This document shows positions 35,500 through 47,701 of a stretch of 64,000 nt of DNA, piece by piece. A program made the position numbers and the translations under genes. How positions within the stretch are numbered: the first letter of the stretch is position 1; each line of letters begins with the position of its first letter. Source of the DNA: Marasmius tenuissimus (Eukaryota > Basidiomycota > Agaricomycetes > Agaricales > Marasmiaceae); contig JAQOTA010000016.1 of the NCBI GenBank assembly GCA_029532415.1, positions 248,001 to 312,000 of the forward strand, in the 5' to 3' direction. A model generated the notes under the pieces. It saw nothing but the letters and a program-made list of their open reading frames with translations. It did no database searches and was not told where the DNA came from.

Positions 35500-37788
35500 A
35501 TGGCATCTCCTTCACTGATCGATCCCAAGGCTACTTTCCAAACAACATTCTCTCATCTTCTCGATTCTCGTATCCTCAGCGCTTTAGCAGACATGCGCAT
35601 GAGCCGGCCCACATTGGTTCAATCGAAAGTCATCTCCATAGCACTATCGGAAGAAAGTAGGGATATCCTAGCTCGGGCACGGACAGGAAGTGGAAAGACA
35701 GCGTCATTTTGCATTCCCATCCTACAGAGAATACTCAGAGGGAAGGAGGTGCGTTCGTTCGTGTCTTTCGGGTTGGCTTAATTATATTTATCACCTGAAA
35801 GCATTCAGGCCATAGACTTAGGCGATCCTTCACGGCAAGTCACCAGAGGTCTTATACTTGTTCCCACCAGGGAACTAGCGGAGCAGGTTCATGGGTTTTT
35901 GAGAGGGCTGACGAAGTACTGCGAGGATGTGGTGACAATTAACAACGTTGCATCTGCGAGCATGGGGAGTCTGCAGCGGTATGGCTACCAAGTCTCTGGT
36001 ACATTCAAGTTCTCATTGTGATTTGCAGAAGCCTGTTGGCAGAAAAGCCTGATATCGTTATTTCAACACCTTCGCGAGCGCTAGCTCTTCTTCAATCCAA
36101 GGTTCGCCGTGATTCACCTCCATTGGAAGTCATTCTCATTCGACTCCTTAGACCTTAATTCTCACTTCGCTCGAATCCCTTGTTATCGACGAAGCGGATC
36201 TAATTCTCTCCTACGGGCACGATGAAGATGTTCGGCAGATATTCAGCGGGGCATATCTCCCCAAGGTCTATCAGTCATATTTGATGAGCGCAACAATGAC
36301 TGAGGATGTTGAGTTGTTGAAAGGACTTACGTTGCGGAATCCGGTGTGTCGCTGTCTTCTTCCTTTGCCAGTTATGGGACTAAATTGTGAACTAAACAGG
36401 CAATTCTGAAGTTGGAGGAGGGCGAAGATGAAGCCGCAAAGCTCACACAATATGCTGTCAGGTTAGTGACTTCCTACTTTGTGTCCCTTTACCATCCTGA
36501 CTGCAAATCTCAGATGCTCCGAACCCGACAAATTCCTTCTCACTTACGTGATGCTCAAACTCAAGCTCATTCAAGGAAAATCCATCGTCTTCGTGAACTC
36601 TGTCGATCGGTGCTACAGGTTAAAATTGTTCTTGGAGCAGTTCTCTATCAAGTCTTGTGTCCTCAACTCTGAATTACCACTCAACTCACGGTATCATACG
36701 GTGCAAGAGTTCAACAAGGGTGTGTACGATTATATCATCGCAACGGATGAGAGTGGCGCGGACGAGAAAGACGAGGGCGAGGAAGAGGATGCTGAGGAAG
36801 ACGAGGGAGAGTGTACGTTGTCGTTTTCGTCTCCTCCCGCCTTCCGCTGATGATAACCCTACTACAGTCACCTCAACACAACGCGAGACCGAAAACACTA
36901 CAACCGAGGAAGTGGAGGAGTCTCAAGGCACCAAGAAACGGAAACGGACAAAGGAAGACCCGTCCAATTCTGAATCAAAGTCACGCAAGCGCCGGCACAA
37001 AAAGGGCGGAGGGGACAAAGAGTACGGCGTTACTCGCGGAGTGGACTTTGTCGATGTATCCTGCGTCCTCAACTTCGACTTACCCTCCTCCTCCCGATCG
37101 TACACCCACCGAGTAGGCAGGACGGCTCGTGCTGGCCGTACTGGCATGTCGCTTTCTTTCGTTGTTCCAGAAGAGGAATGGGGGAAGAACAAGATCGTGG
37201 GCTGCTTACCGTCAGCAAAGGAAGACGAGAAGGTGTTCGAAAAGATTGAAAGGGAACAGGCGGCCAGAGGGAGCAAAATAAAGGAGTACAAGTTCGACAT
37301 GAAACAGGTGGAGGCGTTCCGGTATCGCATGGAGGATGCGTTGAGGGCCGTTACAAGGAGTGCTATCCGGGAAGCAAGGATCAAGGAAGTGAAGGTGGAG
37401 ATTTTGAACTCGGACAAGTTGAAGGTTGGTCAATTCGGCGAATTTGTATTGCGAAATGCCTCCTGACGGAGATCTGTAGGCACACTTTGAAGACAACCCT
37501 CTGGACATGGAGTTCTTACGACACGATAAGCCACTGCACCCAACACGAATACAGCCCCACATGAAGCATGTACCGAAATATCTTCTTCCTCGTACCACAT
37601 TACCAGCCACGGCATCAGTGGAGGGTGAAACGGAGCAGCGGGAACGCAAGGAGAGTACTGGTTTTGTACCTTTCCGGAAAGACACTGCTCGTGCTCGGGG
37701 TCGTGGACGGGGGCGGGGAGGTAGAGGTGGTGGAAAGTCTGACAGAGGCCGTAAGAAGGCAGATCCTCTGAAAAAGTTTGGGAGATAG
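35500..37788 (+). CDS. DBP9: ATP-dependent RNA helicase Dbp9 (DDX56 family)
   Basis: This DEAD-box helicase acts in 60S ribosomal subunit assembly in the nucleolus. Motifs in order: Q motif region ([10 protein letters not shown]), motif I ARTGSGKT, Ia VPTRELAEQ, Ib STPSRAL, motif II VIDEAD, motif [29 protein letters not shown], motif V as ATDESG then [16 protein letters not shown], motif [15 protein letters not shown]. As in other Dbp9 proteins an acidic/basic insert ([23 protein letters not shown]) sits between the ATDE and GVDF pieces. The tail is RG-rich ([19 protein letters not shown]). Several short introns interrupt it. The ATG at 35500 gives [14 protein letters not shown], with typical spacing to the Q motif. 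Confidence 0.95.
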
Positions 37789-38285
37789 GATTTCGTTCGG
37801 AATATCTACGTTACGATGTTCTGTATCACGCGGTCTCCATTGGGAACGAGCGACTTCGTTCGGTTTCACTCATACGCGACATACGCGAATCATATGAAAC
37901 CCGAGAGGCCTCGTCGAGGCATGATGGATGTAGATTCGCTCGAGTTCCTGCCCGAGTTCAACGGAGCAGGATCGTGATATAGTTGAAAAAAGCAATATGA
38001 ACATGTGCGTGTCGTGAATCGATACCGATCCCCTCTTCTGTGCAAGTGTTCCGTACGTTCCGTCGCCAGGCGTGCGAACACCGCTGAGTTTCAGGACTCA
38101 AAAGAGTTCGTGTCATGCCGCTTCATGCATTCGTTATCCTAAGTATTAGAGTTAGCTAGATCGGAAATGAGCCGTAAAAGATATCCAAAAATACACGAGC
38201 GCGGGGAATCTAATGTGTACTAAGTGGTATACAGTGGTGCGTGCTACACGAGCGTGATAACTGACTAGTCCTTCCCTCCACGACT
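37789..38285. other. Convergent intergenic region DBP9/coiled-coil gene
   Basis: Both flanking genes end here. No coding or structural feature recognised. Confidence 0.5.
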
Positions 38286-39526
38286 TCAGCTACGCACATC
38301 CTTCATTGAAGATGTATCCGATCGTACATCGATGCTCTGCCGTGCCTCTGATCCATTTGATGATGATACACTAGGTTGTCGCGTGAAGAACCCTCCGATC
38401 TTCCTCGAGAAGGGCGTGGCTGTCGTAGGCGTGGCCGTGGGGTCACTGGGGGAAACGTTCGTGCTATTCGTGCTACCAGGGGGAACGCCGCCTACGGCTG
38501 TGTCCACCTTCCACAAACCGAAACCCCATCCCCCCGGCTGCTTGCCACCTGTGGGGCTGTTCGCCTGCCCACTGACAACCACCGGGGGTTCCTCGACCTT
38601 CCCACTCCCAATGTTGTTCTCGGTTATGAACTCGCGTAATGTCTTGACACAAGTCTCCGAGGCTTCTCTGGCCTCAGTGACCTCTGAAAGCTCCGCACGG
38701 GTCTCCTCCAACTCCGTTTTGACCGAAGCCAATTCCTTCTTGAGGGATTCGAGTTCTGAGGATGACATTGGAAGGTCTCTTGGTGGAGATGATCGGCCAA
38801 AGAAGCCTGACATTCTGGAAGACGCTGGCGTAGGTACATCACTCAAGGTGATGACCTGCCCTTGCCCATCGTCCGCTAAAGATATGTCAGAGACAGATGA
38901 TAGCCGCTTGTGACCGTTCGCGCGGGCGGTCGGATTTCCTGTGAGAGGGGTGAACGAGGCTCGTTTCGAGGATGGAGGGCTCCCGAAAGGGAGTGGAAGA
39001 CCTGTCCGCGGTACATCTATCGGTGCGACACTGTGTCTACGGTTCTCGGTCTGTAACCGCATTAGACCACGGCTGAAGGGCAGTGTGTCAATGAGTTACC
39101 ATGATGAAGGGCATATTGAATGAGAACTCACCGACTCTCCTCGACCTTGCTCCGCAGAAGGTTTATAGCCTCCTCATCGTCCCTCATCTTCTTCCGGGCT
39201 TCAGTCAATTCCTCCTCCATTGTCGTGGCCTTGTCGGTCATGTGCTGAAGAGCATCGTTGAGTTCCGCTTCTTTCGAATGGGCCGTAGATACGAGAGCAA
39301 GAAGATCGTCGCGTTCCTTCGTCATATCCGCAAGGGACTGGCGCAATTGCATGACGATGTGAGCGAGAACGGTAGGATCGAGCGAATCTCTCGGTGGATG
39401 TGATTCTGCATTGTGTGGTGATGAAGGAAGGGATTCGCTTTCTAGTTGACGCTCCAGCTCTAAACTAAGGTCAATGGAAAAAGGGCGAGGTTTATGCTGG
39501 TTCGTGGGTGTTGCAGTCGTGGCCAT
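38286..39526 (-). CDS. Coiled-coil protein of unknown function
   Basis: Two exons (39132-39526, 38286-39072) give 393 residues. Two coiled-coil segments are clear: HIVMQLRQSLADMTKERDDL through LLRSKVEESR in exon 1, and LESLKKELASVKTELEETRA with the following TLREFITENNIG in exon 2. Between them is a basic Ser/Pro-rich linker. The C-terminal part is Gly/Pro/Ser/Thr-rich with GGWGFGLWKVD and RKIGGFFTRQPS, short aromatic motifs that look conserved. A cytoskeletal or trafficking scaffold is possible but unproven. Divergent from RHO3, with 186 bp between the start codons. Confidence 0.75.
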
Positions 39527-39644
39527 GGTGGAATAAATGACAGTTACCAAAGTAACATTTGGGTATTTATTTAAGTCGAGCGGCAAGGCCGGTCTAATCT
39601 GCCGTGAGAAACCTCGGCTATTCACTGTGACAACGAGTGACGAG

Positions 39645-39652
39645 TCACATGA
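39645..39652. promoter_or_regulatory. TCACATGA motif in the coiled-coil/RHO3 divergent promoter
   Basis: It is the reverse complement of TCATGTGA and lies 61 bp from the RHO3 ATG. Confidence 0.4.
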
Positions 39653-39684
39653 AACGCTAGCAACGCGACGCGGTATGGGGGCAG

Positions 39685-39691
39685 CACGTGA
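39685..39691. promoter_or_regulatory. CACGTGA E-box just upstream of RHO3
   Basis: It lies 22 bp before the RHO3 ATG and is the second E-box in the same 186-bp divergent promoter. Confidence 0.4.
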
Positions 39692-39712
39692 TCATCTTTC
39701 CACATTACCCTC

Positions 39713-40902
39713 ATGAGCCTCTGCGGATCGTCCAAACCTACCTCCTTTGGTCGAAGAGCGGTGCGTTGCCCATCTATTCTCTGGACGTTATCACTTATTC
39801 TATTTTTCAGATCCAGCGCAAAGTAGTCGGTAAGGCTCTCCATCCTCGCATTTGAGCTTCAGAACTCTGATGGGTGGTTATGTTGTCGTATGGTTCATAA
39901 AGTCTGCGGTGATGGAGCTTGTGGTGAGTAACTCTGCGAGTTATCGGTGCTATCATTGATCCTTATGCTAGTCTTCCAGGAAAGACTTCGCTACTGAATG
40001 TCTTTACAAGAGGTTTCTTCACTCAAGTCTAGTCCGTTCATTATACCTGCACCCTAACCTGCAGCCTCACAAGTCTATTTTCAGCGAACCAACCGTATTT
40101 GAAAACTACGTCCACGACACGTACGTTGACGAGCAACTAGTAGAACTTAGCCTTTGGGATACTGCGGGTACGGTTCAATCTGGTCCTCACGCTCTATCCT
40201 TACCAATGCCTCGTTTCCTAGGTCAAGAAGAATTTGACCGTTTACGGTCATTATCATATGCGGAAACACATGTTATTATGATATGTTTCTCAGTGCGTTC
40301 TCCATCTCCTCCCCGCCATCGTCATTGGTTCTCAAATCTACTCTAGGTCGATAATCCCACGTCACTGGAGAACGTCGAATCGAAGGTGAGAACGTGGAGT
40401 GTGCCGAGAACATGTCTAATACTGCATTGCCAGTGGTTGGACGAGATACTGGAATACTGTCCTGGTGTAAAGGTGTGCAACACTGCAAACTCACTGTATG
40501 GGACTTTTACTCACCGAACTACACACCCAGCTCGTCCTTGTCGGTTCGTTCGTTGGGCTACTTCTCTAATTCGGCTGATCGAACTCGACATCTTTCTTTC
40601 CCTTAGCTCTAAAATGCGATCTCCGCGATGATTGGCCGGTGAAGGAACGTCTACAACGATACGGAACACATCCTGTGCAGTACGAAGAGGGTCTAACTGT
40701 GGCCAGGCGAATACGAGCATCTCGGTATTTGGGTATGTATGACCGCCCTACCATTAACCCAGGTCTAATCCTACTTATCGCCCACCATACAGAATGTAGC
40801 TCGAAACACAATCGCGGCGTTACAGAGGTCTTCTATGAAGCTGCCCGTGTTTCCCTCAGTACTCGACCGAAAGGATCCGGGGAAGGCTGTGTCGTTATGT
40901 GA
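39713..40902 (+). CDS. RHO3: Rho3-type small GTPase
   Basis: Eleven exons sum exactly to 206 residues: 39713-39760, 39811-39829, 39903-39923, 39980-40031, 40085-40167, 40222-40292, 40347-40385, 40434-40472, 40531-40543, 40607-40732, 40793-40902. P-loop [20 protein letters not shown], effector loop [11 protein letters not shown], switch [15 protein letters not shown], base motifs [11 protein letters not shown] (T/SKxD equivalent, here KCD) and ECSSKH. The insert [21 protein letters not shown] is typical of Rho3. The C-terminus CVVM is a CaaX box for prenylation. Rho3 directs polarised exocytosis and actin cables at the plasma membrane. Two cysteine residues in the N-terminal MSLCGSSKP could also be lipid sites. 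No single exon is longer than 126 nt, so the gene is easily missed by ORF-based search. Confidence 0.96.
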
Positions 40903-41209
40903 ATGAACGCTTTGCCATGCTGTTCTTATGACTTGTTTTACGGCTTTCTAGGTTGCATTTTATCTACCTATCCTAATACTCCTTTGTTTCTCAATCCATA
41001 ATTCCACCCATACATACCCTCATGTAGTGTCGTACTCACCTTGTATTTTATGCATTCATCTACCCGTTCATAGCGTGAATCCCTTTTCGTGCAAGGAATG
41101 AAAAGAAATAGAATTGCAAGGGCGAAAATTCACGGAGAGTTTACACTAGGAATCCAAACGTCGAGAAAGAAAACGTGATTATGTGAATGCATGTCCATCT
41201 GTAGAGTAA
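40903..41209. other. Convergent 3' region RHO3/CHC1
   Basis: Pyrimidine-rich AT-leaning sequence with several possible polyadenylation sites. No gene seen. Confidence 0.5.
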
Positions 41210-44200
41210 TCAATAGCCCCCGAAGCCGGTCATGGCCTACAAGTAGAGATTAGCTTGGAAGTAAGAACGAATCGAGGCTAACGTTTGGCACTCACCGGAG
41301 CCATGCCATTCGCCTGTCCTCCGAATCCGTTGGTCAAAAGTAACCTGTTTCCGAAACCTCCAGGGTTGATAATCGGCTGAGACTCCTCAGCTTCCTCCTT
41401 CTGCTTGTCCTTCCGTGAGTGTTCCTTGACCTCCTTCTCCAGCTGTTGGATCTATAAAATGACGATGAGTACGATTGCGTGAACCACTCTCAACCACCGC
41501 AAGTCACCTTTTCGATCATAGATCTCTGTACTTGTATCCTATACGGCATGAAGAAGTCGTTCAGACCGTGCTGCCACGACAACTCCTCAATCACGTCTGA
41601 TCTCAGCAAGTCGAAACAGGCGTAAAGCATTGCAGCGAAGCACTCCCGGTTGCCAATATCGACGAAGTATGAGAGCAACTCTTCTGCCACCTCCGTAGAA
41701 GCAGAGGTCGATGCAGTGATGATCGAATCCTTGTAAAGCTTGTCCTGTTTCGACAAAGCGATCGACTCCTCCCATCGCTTGTTTTTCTGTGGAGCGGGAT
41801 TGACATCAGAGAATGAACTGTTTGGGGGATCGTAGAAGATAATGACCTTGTATAGGTGGGCAGCTAGGCGCCGGAACTCCAGAAGTTCATGCTTTTCTAA
41901 CCGCCTGGCAAGACCAATGTTGTCGAAGTTGTCAAAGCTGTCGATGCTATCTCGGAGAGTCTTGTAATCCTCTTCCTCTATCAGGAGATCATTGTACGCG
42001 TCATTCACAGCCTCGACATTCAGCTAAACAGGAAGCTATCAGCCCACTATTTCAGACAGACGTAAGGAGTAGACGTACGTGCTGAACGGCGATGAGGTAG
42101 GACTTGATGAGAGGAATGTGATCAATTTGACGGAATGTCCTGACAACACGGGCGTGGTCGATGCGGGGAATAAGGACGGTGAGGAGATCCGTCAATAAGG
42201 TCGGTTGTTCTTGGAAATAGAAGGTCAACGCCTTGTAGTAGCTATGTCGATGGTCAAGTCGTGTCTTCCGTACTGGGGAATAGGCACTCACATCTCAACG
42301 TTTGCTGCACGGACAATGGTGTCCTTGAACTGGTTGTGTTCCCAAGCGTCGGCCGACCGCTCGATCATAGCAAGAGCAGCGTTGTCCTAAAGCCCTAATT
42401 TGAGCGACTCCCGGAATGCGACAAATGTCTACTCACGAATTCATCGTATTTGATGTACAGGAATACGAGTTCGGGCCAGAGGTGCGCTTTCTCGGTAGCT
42501 TTGATAACCTATTGCGGTAACTATGAATATCGAACGGCTGCATACGCACCCGAACATACCTTGGGGATATTGATACGAGCGACGAAGAGCTTGAGATGCT
42601 CCATCACTAAAAACAGAATTAGTAGACACACAGGGTATATATTGCATCTGGCTCACGTTTGGCAGGCTTGTATTTGCTGAGCAGAATGGCAAGCTCTGTG
42701 AAGATGCCCATATGTGCCCGCTCCAAACTTAGACCTGCTTCCAAAAGGCTTATCACCTCGTCGAAGTATCCGCGTCGTTCGTAAATCGAGACCAGAGCAG
42801 CTAGTTCCTCCTACAAACAAGCCAATATGAGAACCAGCGTTTCAGACTGTTGATCGCAGGGACTTACGGCGTGAACGATGATGTTCAGACCACAAATTTG
42901 AGCCTAGCCATGCGAAGTTAGATAAATCATAGTATGCAAACGGTAGCACTCACCAGACGGAACTCCTGCTTCTCGATACACGCGGCATGAACCTGTTTCC
43001 AAACCCTAATCCCATGTTGAAATCCAGTCATGTGAAAGAAAAGGGACACTTCACTTACTGTGTGTTACCAGCTTTGCGGGCACTTTCGACAGCAGCTTGG
43101 TTTTCACCCAGATATATCAACGTGGTAGCCAGACGAGCCCAGTTCGAGATGCTAGTAAACAGAAGCTTGGCTGCCTGGTACAGCTCGTCCTCGAAACACT
43201 TCTCTCCGACCTGTAGAATGTCCGCTACATTGGTCATTCCGAGGAAGTCTTCCATATCATGCAGACGGTCTGTCTTGGCGTACGCGTAGGCGAGTTCCGT
43301 GTCAATCTTCGGTTCGCGCAAGGATTTGCGGGCCATCTGGAGGAAGCGAACAAGATCATCGTGTTTGCCTGCGCGGTTCGCAATTTCGATGACTTCAGGG
43401 AAGTTCGATGGGTCTTGAGCCTTGATGTAGGAGTCTACAGGAGAGGTCAGATACCGGTTACCATTCCTTATTGGACGTCGTACTGACCTATTGAGTCCTT
43501 GATGCGAAGACCGTCGAGCTGTGCTTTAGCAAGCCTGCTCCAGACCTCGGGCTGATCGACTTTGTTGGCGTAGTCCAAACCACGATCTATCGAGACGATG
43601 TGTTCCACGAGAACGTTGATCGCCATGCCGTGCTTCTCGTACTTCTTATAAATCGTCAGAGCCTCCTCGAACAACCCATGCTCAGTGGCAATTCGAGCAA
43701 TCTCGTCAATGTCATAGTTTTGCAACTTGTTGATGTAGCCAACCACCTTGCCTTTATCAGCTCTAATAGCCGTAAGAAGGAGGAGATTCTGAAGGTTCTT
43801 ATTGTCGCTGAAGGGGGAAGGCTCAATGATGATCTTCTCCAGCAACTCGATGAGCTCAAGAGGAAGGTCAGCCGTAAGGAAGGCCTTGACAGTGACTGAG
43901 ACATCATCGGGATTTGTGGATTCAGGGAGGGCTGTCGCGACGAGCTATCCAAGTACATCAGATGGGTGAATTTTCGTGAACGAGTCGTCAAAGTTACCTG
44001 GTCAATGAGTTGTCTGCGGTACATGTTGTCCGAAACAAGGACTTGTGCCCAAAGCTCTGGCTGTCGTCGCTTGACGAGATAGCGTGCCTGTTGCTTGAAC
44101 ATCGAGTTCTCATTGGTGATGGAAATGAGCTCCTCGTCGCAGAAGCCTTTGGCGTAGGCAATGAAGGCAAGGTTGGGATCCCGTGCCTCGCAGAACTTTC

Positions 44201-47200
44201 CGACAACGAGCGGCTCATACAGCTGAGGTGAAATGTCAGTAGGCTGTGATTCTACGAGAGTGGGGAAACATACGTTATTCTCCTTCAAGAACGCTTCAGG
44301 GTTGTTGTTGCTATCGATGTAGATCTTGGCGATGGCATTGAACACGGCGGTATCTTGACTGCCTGCCTGAACACGAGCCTCCAGCCACGGGAGAATCAAC
44401 TTCAACCTGTTTCGCTGCTCGACCTCGTCAACCAACTCATCGATAGGGAAGTTGCCGGTGACTGATGCAAGCAGGCTCTTGATAGTTGACTCGTCACAAT
44501 CAACATCCAACAGACCACCAATTACCTGGGGAGTCCGAATCGAATTGACGCGTTGAACATAAACTTCGATGAAGTTGGTGAGGCTGTTCTGATAGAGGTA
44601 CAACACCAAGTCGTGGACAAAGTCGAACCGGTCGCACACAATGATCAGCGGCAACTGGTCCGAAAGTTTGGCCTCCTTCAAGAAGTTCTTGACTTTCTCG
44701 GGGTTGTAGTGGTTGCTTTCACGACAGATACGCTCGACCTCCCTGATTTGACCGGTACGGGTAGCCGCCTGAATATACTTGAAATGAACCTCAGGATCGG
44801 TGCTGAGGTTAACGATGGAGCCCAAGTAGTAGTAGAGACCTAAAGGAGGTTGAGCGCAAGGTCGGGTAAAGGCAGGTTAATATCCACCTTCAAAGGTCTT
44901 GAACGACTCAAACATCTCGATCAACTTCACCGGCCCAAGGATATCAGAGTATTTCGTGGCAATCTGAACGACAACCTGGAGGTTTTGACGGATGTTGACG
45001 CGAAGCATCTCTTGCAGGCACGCCATTGATTGTTCGGTTGTGAGACGGCTGAAGTAGTTGACGATCCACTGGACACGATGTGAGTAGGCGTTGAGTGAGA
45101 CTATGCGGAGGTGACATACATCGGACGGGAAGGAAGTTGCATGGACGATAACGCGCTTGATGTCCGCGAGATCGTCATAGTGTTCAAGCGCCTTGGGTTC
45201 ATTTCGTCAGATATACCTTACCGAGAAGAGACCATGAACACGTACCCGCTGCAAAAGGCCGGCCTTCTCACAGAGATTAGCAATCCTGGGCCGGTCGTAA
45301 TGGCTGAACATTTCGTTTCCGAGGATGGCATCAGCGACTTGAGGAGCATGCATCAGGTTCATCTCAAGCAAGCGCGTCTGGAGAGGCCCCTGCTCGGGTT
45401 TGTTCTCCTTGAGAGCGTCGAGCAGGAATGAAGTGGCCGGCTGGATCATGTTCTGAGACATAAAGATGTCCACCACTCTCTCGACGTCTACAAGAGGCCC
45501 GTTCTCATCGTTAATGAGTAGCGAAGCAAACTCAGCGCCCTTGTCGGGGTTGGATCGCATAACGTGCTGCAAGAGAGCAACATAGTCAGGACTGTAGCCA
45601 ACTTTTTTCGCGTAAAGGACAATCTTCTCAGTCTGCCCTGTCTCCGCAAAGCACGCAATGACTTTGTTAGGGACATTCGCCCTCAGGTAGACGCTGAGGG
45701 CCAGTGTCATGTCGTGAAGACGAACGATATCGCCAAGCTCTTCACTGCAGGTGAGCTATTAGAACTTATTAGCGTGGTTCCTTGTCATTCAAAAAGTGAC
45801 TTACTTTATGCTCCTTCAACCACTTTTCCAAAAGCTGCTTCCTCCCTTGCTGCAAGACGGGGCGAGCTAGTTCCAGTGACTCCAGGTGATTGAGTTCCCC
45901 TTTCTCGAGCAGGATACCGAAATACTGCAAGATGGGAGAGAGGCCACCCGGAGGTGTTGGGGCAGATTTGAAAGCTTCGATAATTTGAACCGTTCGAAGA
46001 ATTCCCTAACAACAATGTTCAGTCTATGTGCAGATAAGGATGGGGAAACAAGTCACCCTGGGAGAGTTTGCAGCAATCTTCGCAGCTTCACCGTACTGAC
46101 CACTCTGGAACAATTGTTGGTACTGCTTGACATAGAGGTCATCAGCACCAGGAAGGTTCGCACGACTGGCCATCTTGAATGCCAGCTCTGTGTTGTTGAG
46201 GGTCGAGAGGATGTAGGGCACAATGGTTTGCTCATCCACGTTGACGCTGAGGACTTGACCCTTCTTGTTCACACCAATGATACCGTTAGTTGCCTCGTGC
46301 TCAGCCGTCACGAATATCGTCTCTCCCGAGATACGGTTCATGTAGACGCAAGCACCTGTCTCGAGGTCGTACAAGTGGATGAATCCGTATTTTGTGACCA
46401 GGTAGACGATGCCGTGCTTCAATGAAACCTGCATGGCAACCGGGAAATCGTTCGTGGCCTCCGGGGGGAAGTAAACGTCCACTGCCTTCTTGGTGAATGG
46501 CGGATCTGGTGCCTGATGATCTATCTCGACGATGTGAAGCTAAGAAAGAGCATTAGTACACAAACCAAGGAATTGTAGTAGCGATACCAACCTTTGCCCC
46601 AGTTGCTGTACGAACTGCGAACGTAAACAGCTTGGTGGGCTTCTGGTGTCCGTCCAACTTGATTTCTGCGAACGAGGCAGCGTGGCCTTCGATGGGCTGG
46701 CTGACACCACGGTCGCGACTGTACAGTTGCATCGACCCTTTCACTTTGAAGGCAGAGGGGTTGGTTGAGTTGCCCGATATACCTATCAAAACCAACCACT
46801 TCTCGTCTGCAGAAACACGATAGTTGATGATTTGGGTCCCCGAGAGTGTGGCGTGTCTATCGAAAACCTTTTGCGGAGGTGATGTTTGGTCTGATATGGT
46901 CCAGTGGAAGACGGATGACTCTGTGACGATACCAATCGTCGAGTCGCTGATCCATTTCCAGAAAACGATATCCTCGTTGTTCACATGCGACTTGACTTTC
47001 TGCTTGCTTTCAATGTTGAAAATTTGAAGAGTTCTCCCAGCTGACACGTCGAGATGAGCATGTAGACAAGCGATAATGACACGTTGCGACACACCTTTCA
47101 AAGCCAAAATCTTCTGACGTGGGTGCATTATAGCGGAATCCGCTGAGATTGGTCGACGAAGGACATTGTTCGCGTCGGCAAGGTCGATTATAACAACTTG

Positions 47201-47486
47201 ATTCTGTTCGTTGACTTTTTCACGTATACATATGAAATGGTCGGATTCGAGCGTAAGGGTCTATCGCGAATGGGTCAGATTGAATTCTCATGAGTTCTAA
47301 AGAATCCATTCACCTATAAGTGACATAGAGCAAGAGGAGGAAGTGCATAAATTGTCAGATACGTCAGCAGGAATGTCGCACAAGATGCTCTACCTGGAAA
47401 GAGATTGAGGCGGGCTGGACACCAAGACTGGATAATTGAAGATGCTCGCAGAATGCAATTGGTTTTGATGAGTCCACGCCAGCCAT
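41210..47486 (-). CDS. CHC1: Clathrin heavy chain
   Basis: The full gene is present, from [18 protein letters not shown] to the terminal FGGY, about 1680 residues across many exons. The N-terminal seven-blade propeller runs through [62 protein letters not shown] and [16 protein letters not shown]. The alpha-helical clathrin repeats of the legs follow (for example [31 protein letters not shown]). The C-terminal trimerisation region leads into [13 protein letters not shown] and a Gly/Asn-rich tail with [10 protein letters not shown]; the LLLT resembles the Hsc70-binding QLMLT used in uncoating. It forms triskelia on Golgi, endosomal and plasma-membrane vesicles. Intron 47041-47094 is 54 nt and has no in-frame stop. 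Divergent from the PQ-loop gene. Confidence 0.97.
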
Positions 47487-47701
47487 AGTGGACGAGAGAT
47501 GAAGAGCTGCAAAACGCGGTGGAAGGGGGAGGAAGAGGGAAGGTTTGTTTGGACAAGTTTGCGACTCAACGCGCGCTTCATGATATTCGCTGCGCTGACG
47601 CGCAGCTGTGCGATACAGCCTTCCGGGTGATATGACCTTGTGAACCTTGACCATCATCTGTGCTCGACCAACGACGGACGCCCGGAAACTCTTCTGCAGT
47701 C
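47487..47701. promoter_or_regulatory. Divergent promoter of CHC1 and the PQ-loop gene
   Basis: Only 215 bp separate the two start codons. The region is GC-rich with CGCTGCGCTGACGCGCAGC near 47590-47608. No TATA-like element is obvious. Confidence 0.5.

Noticed and set aside
38332..38913. 193-codon plus-strand frame opposite the coiled-coil gene
   Set aside because: It is the antisense shadow of a gene whose exons, coiled coils and exact codon sum are clear.
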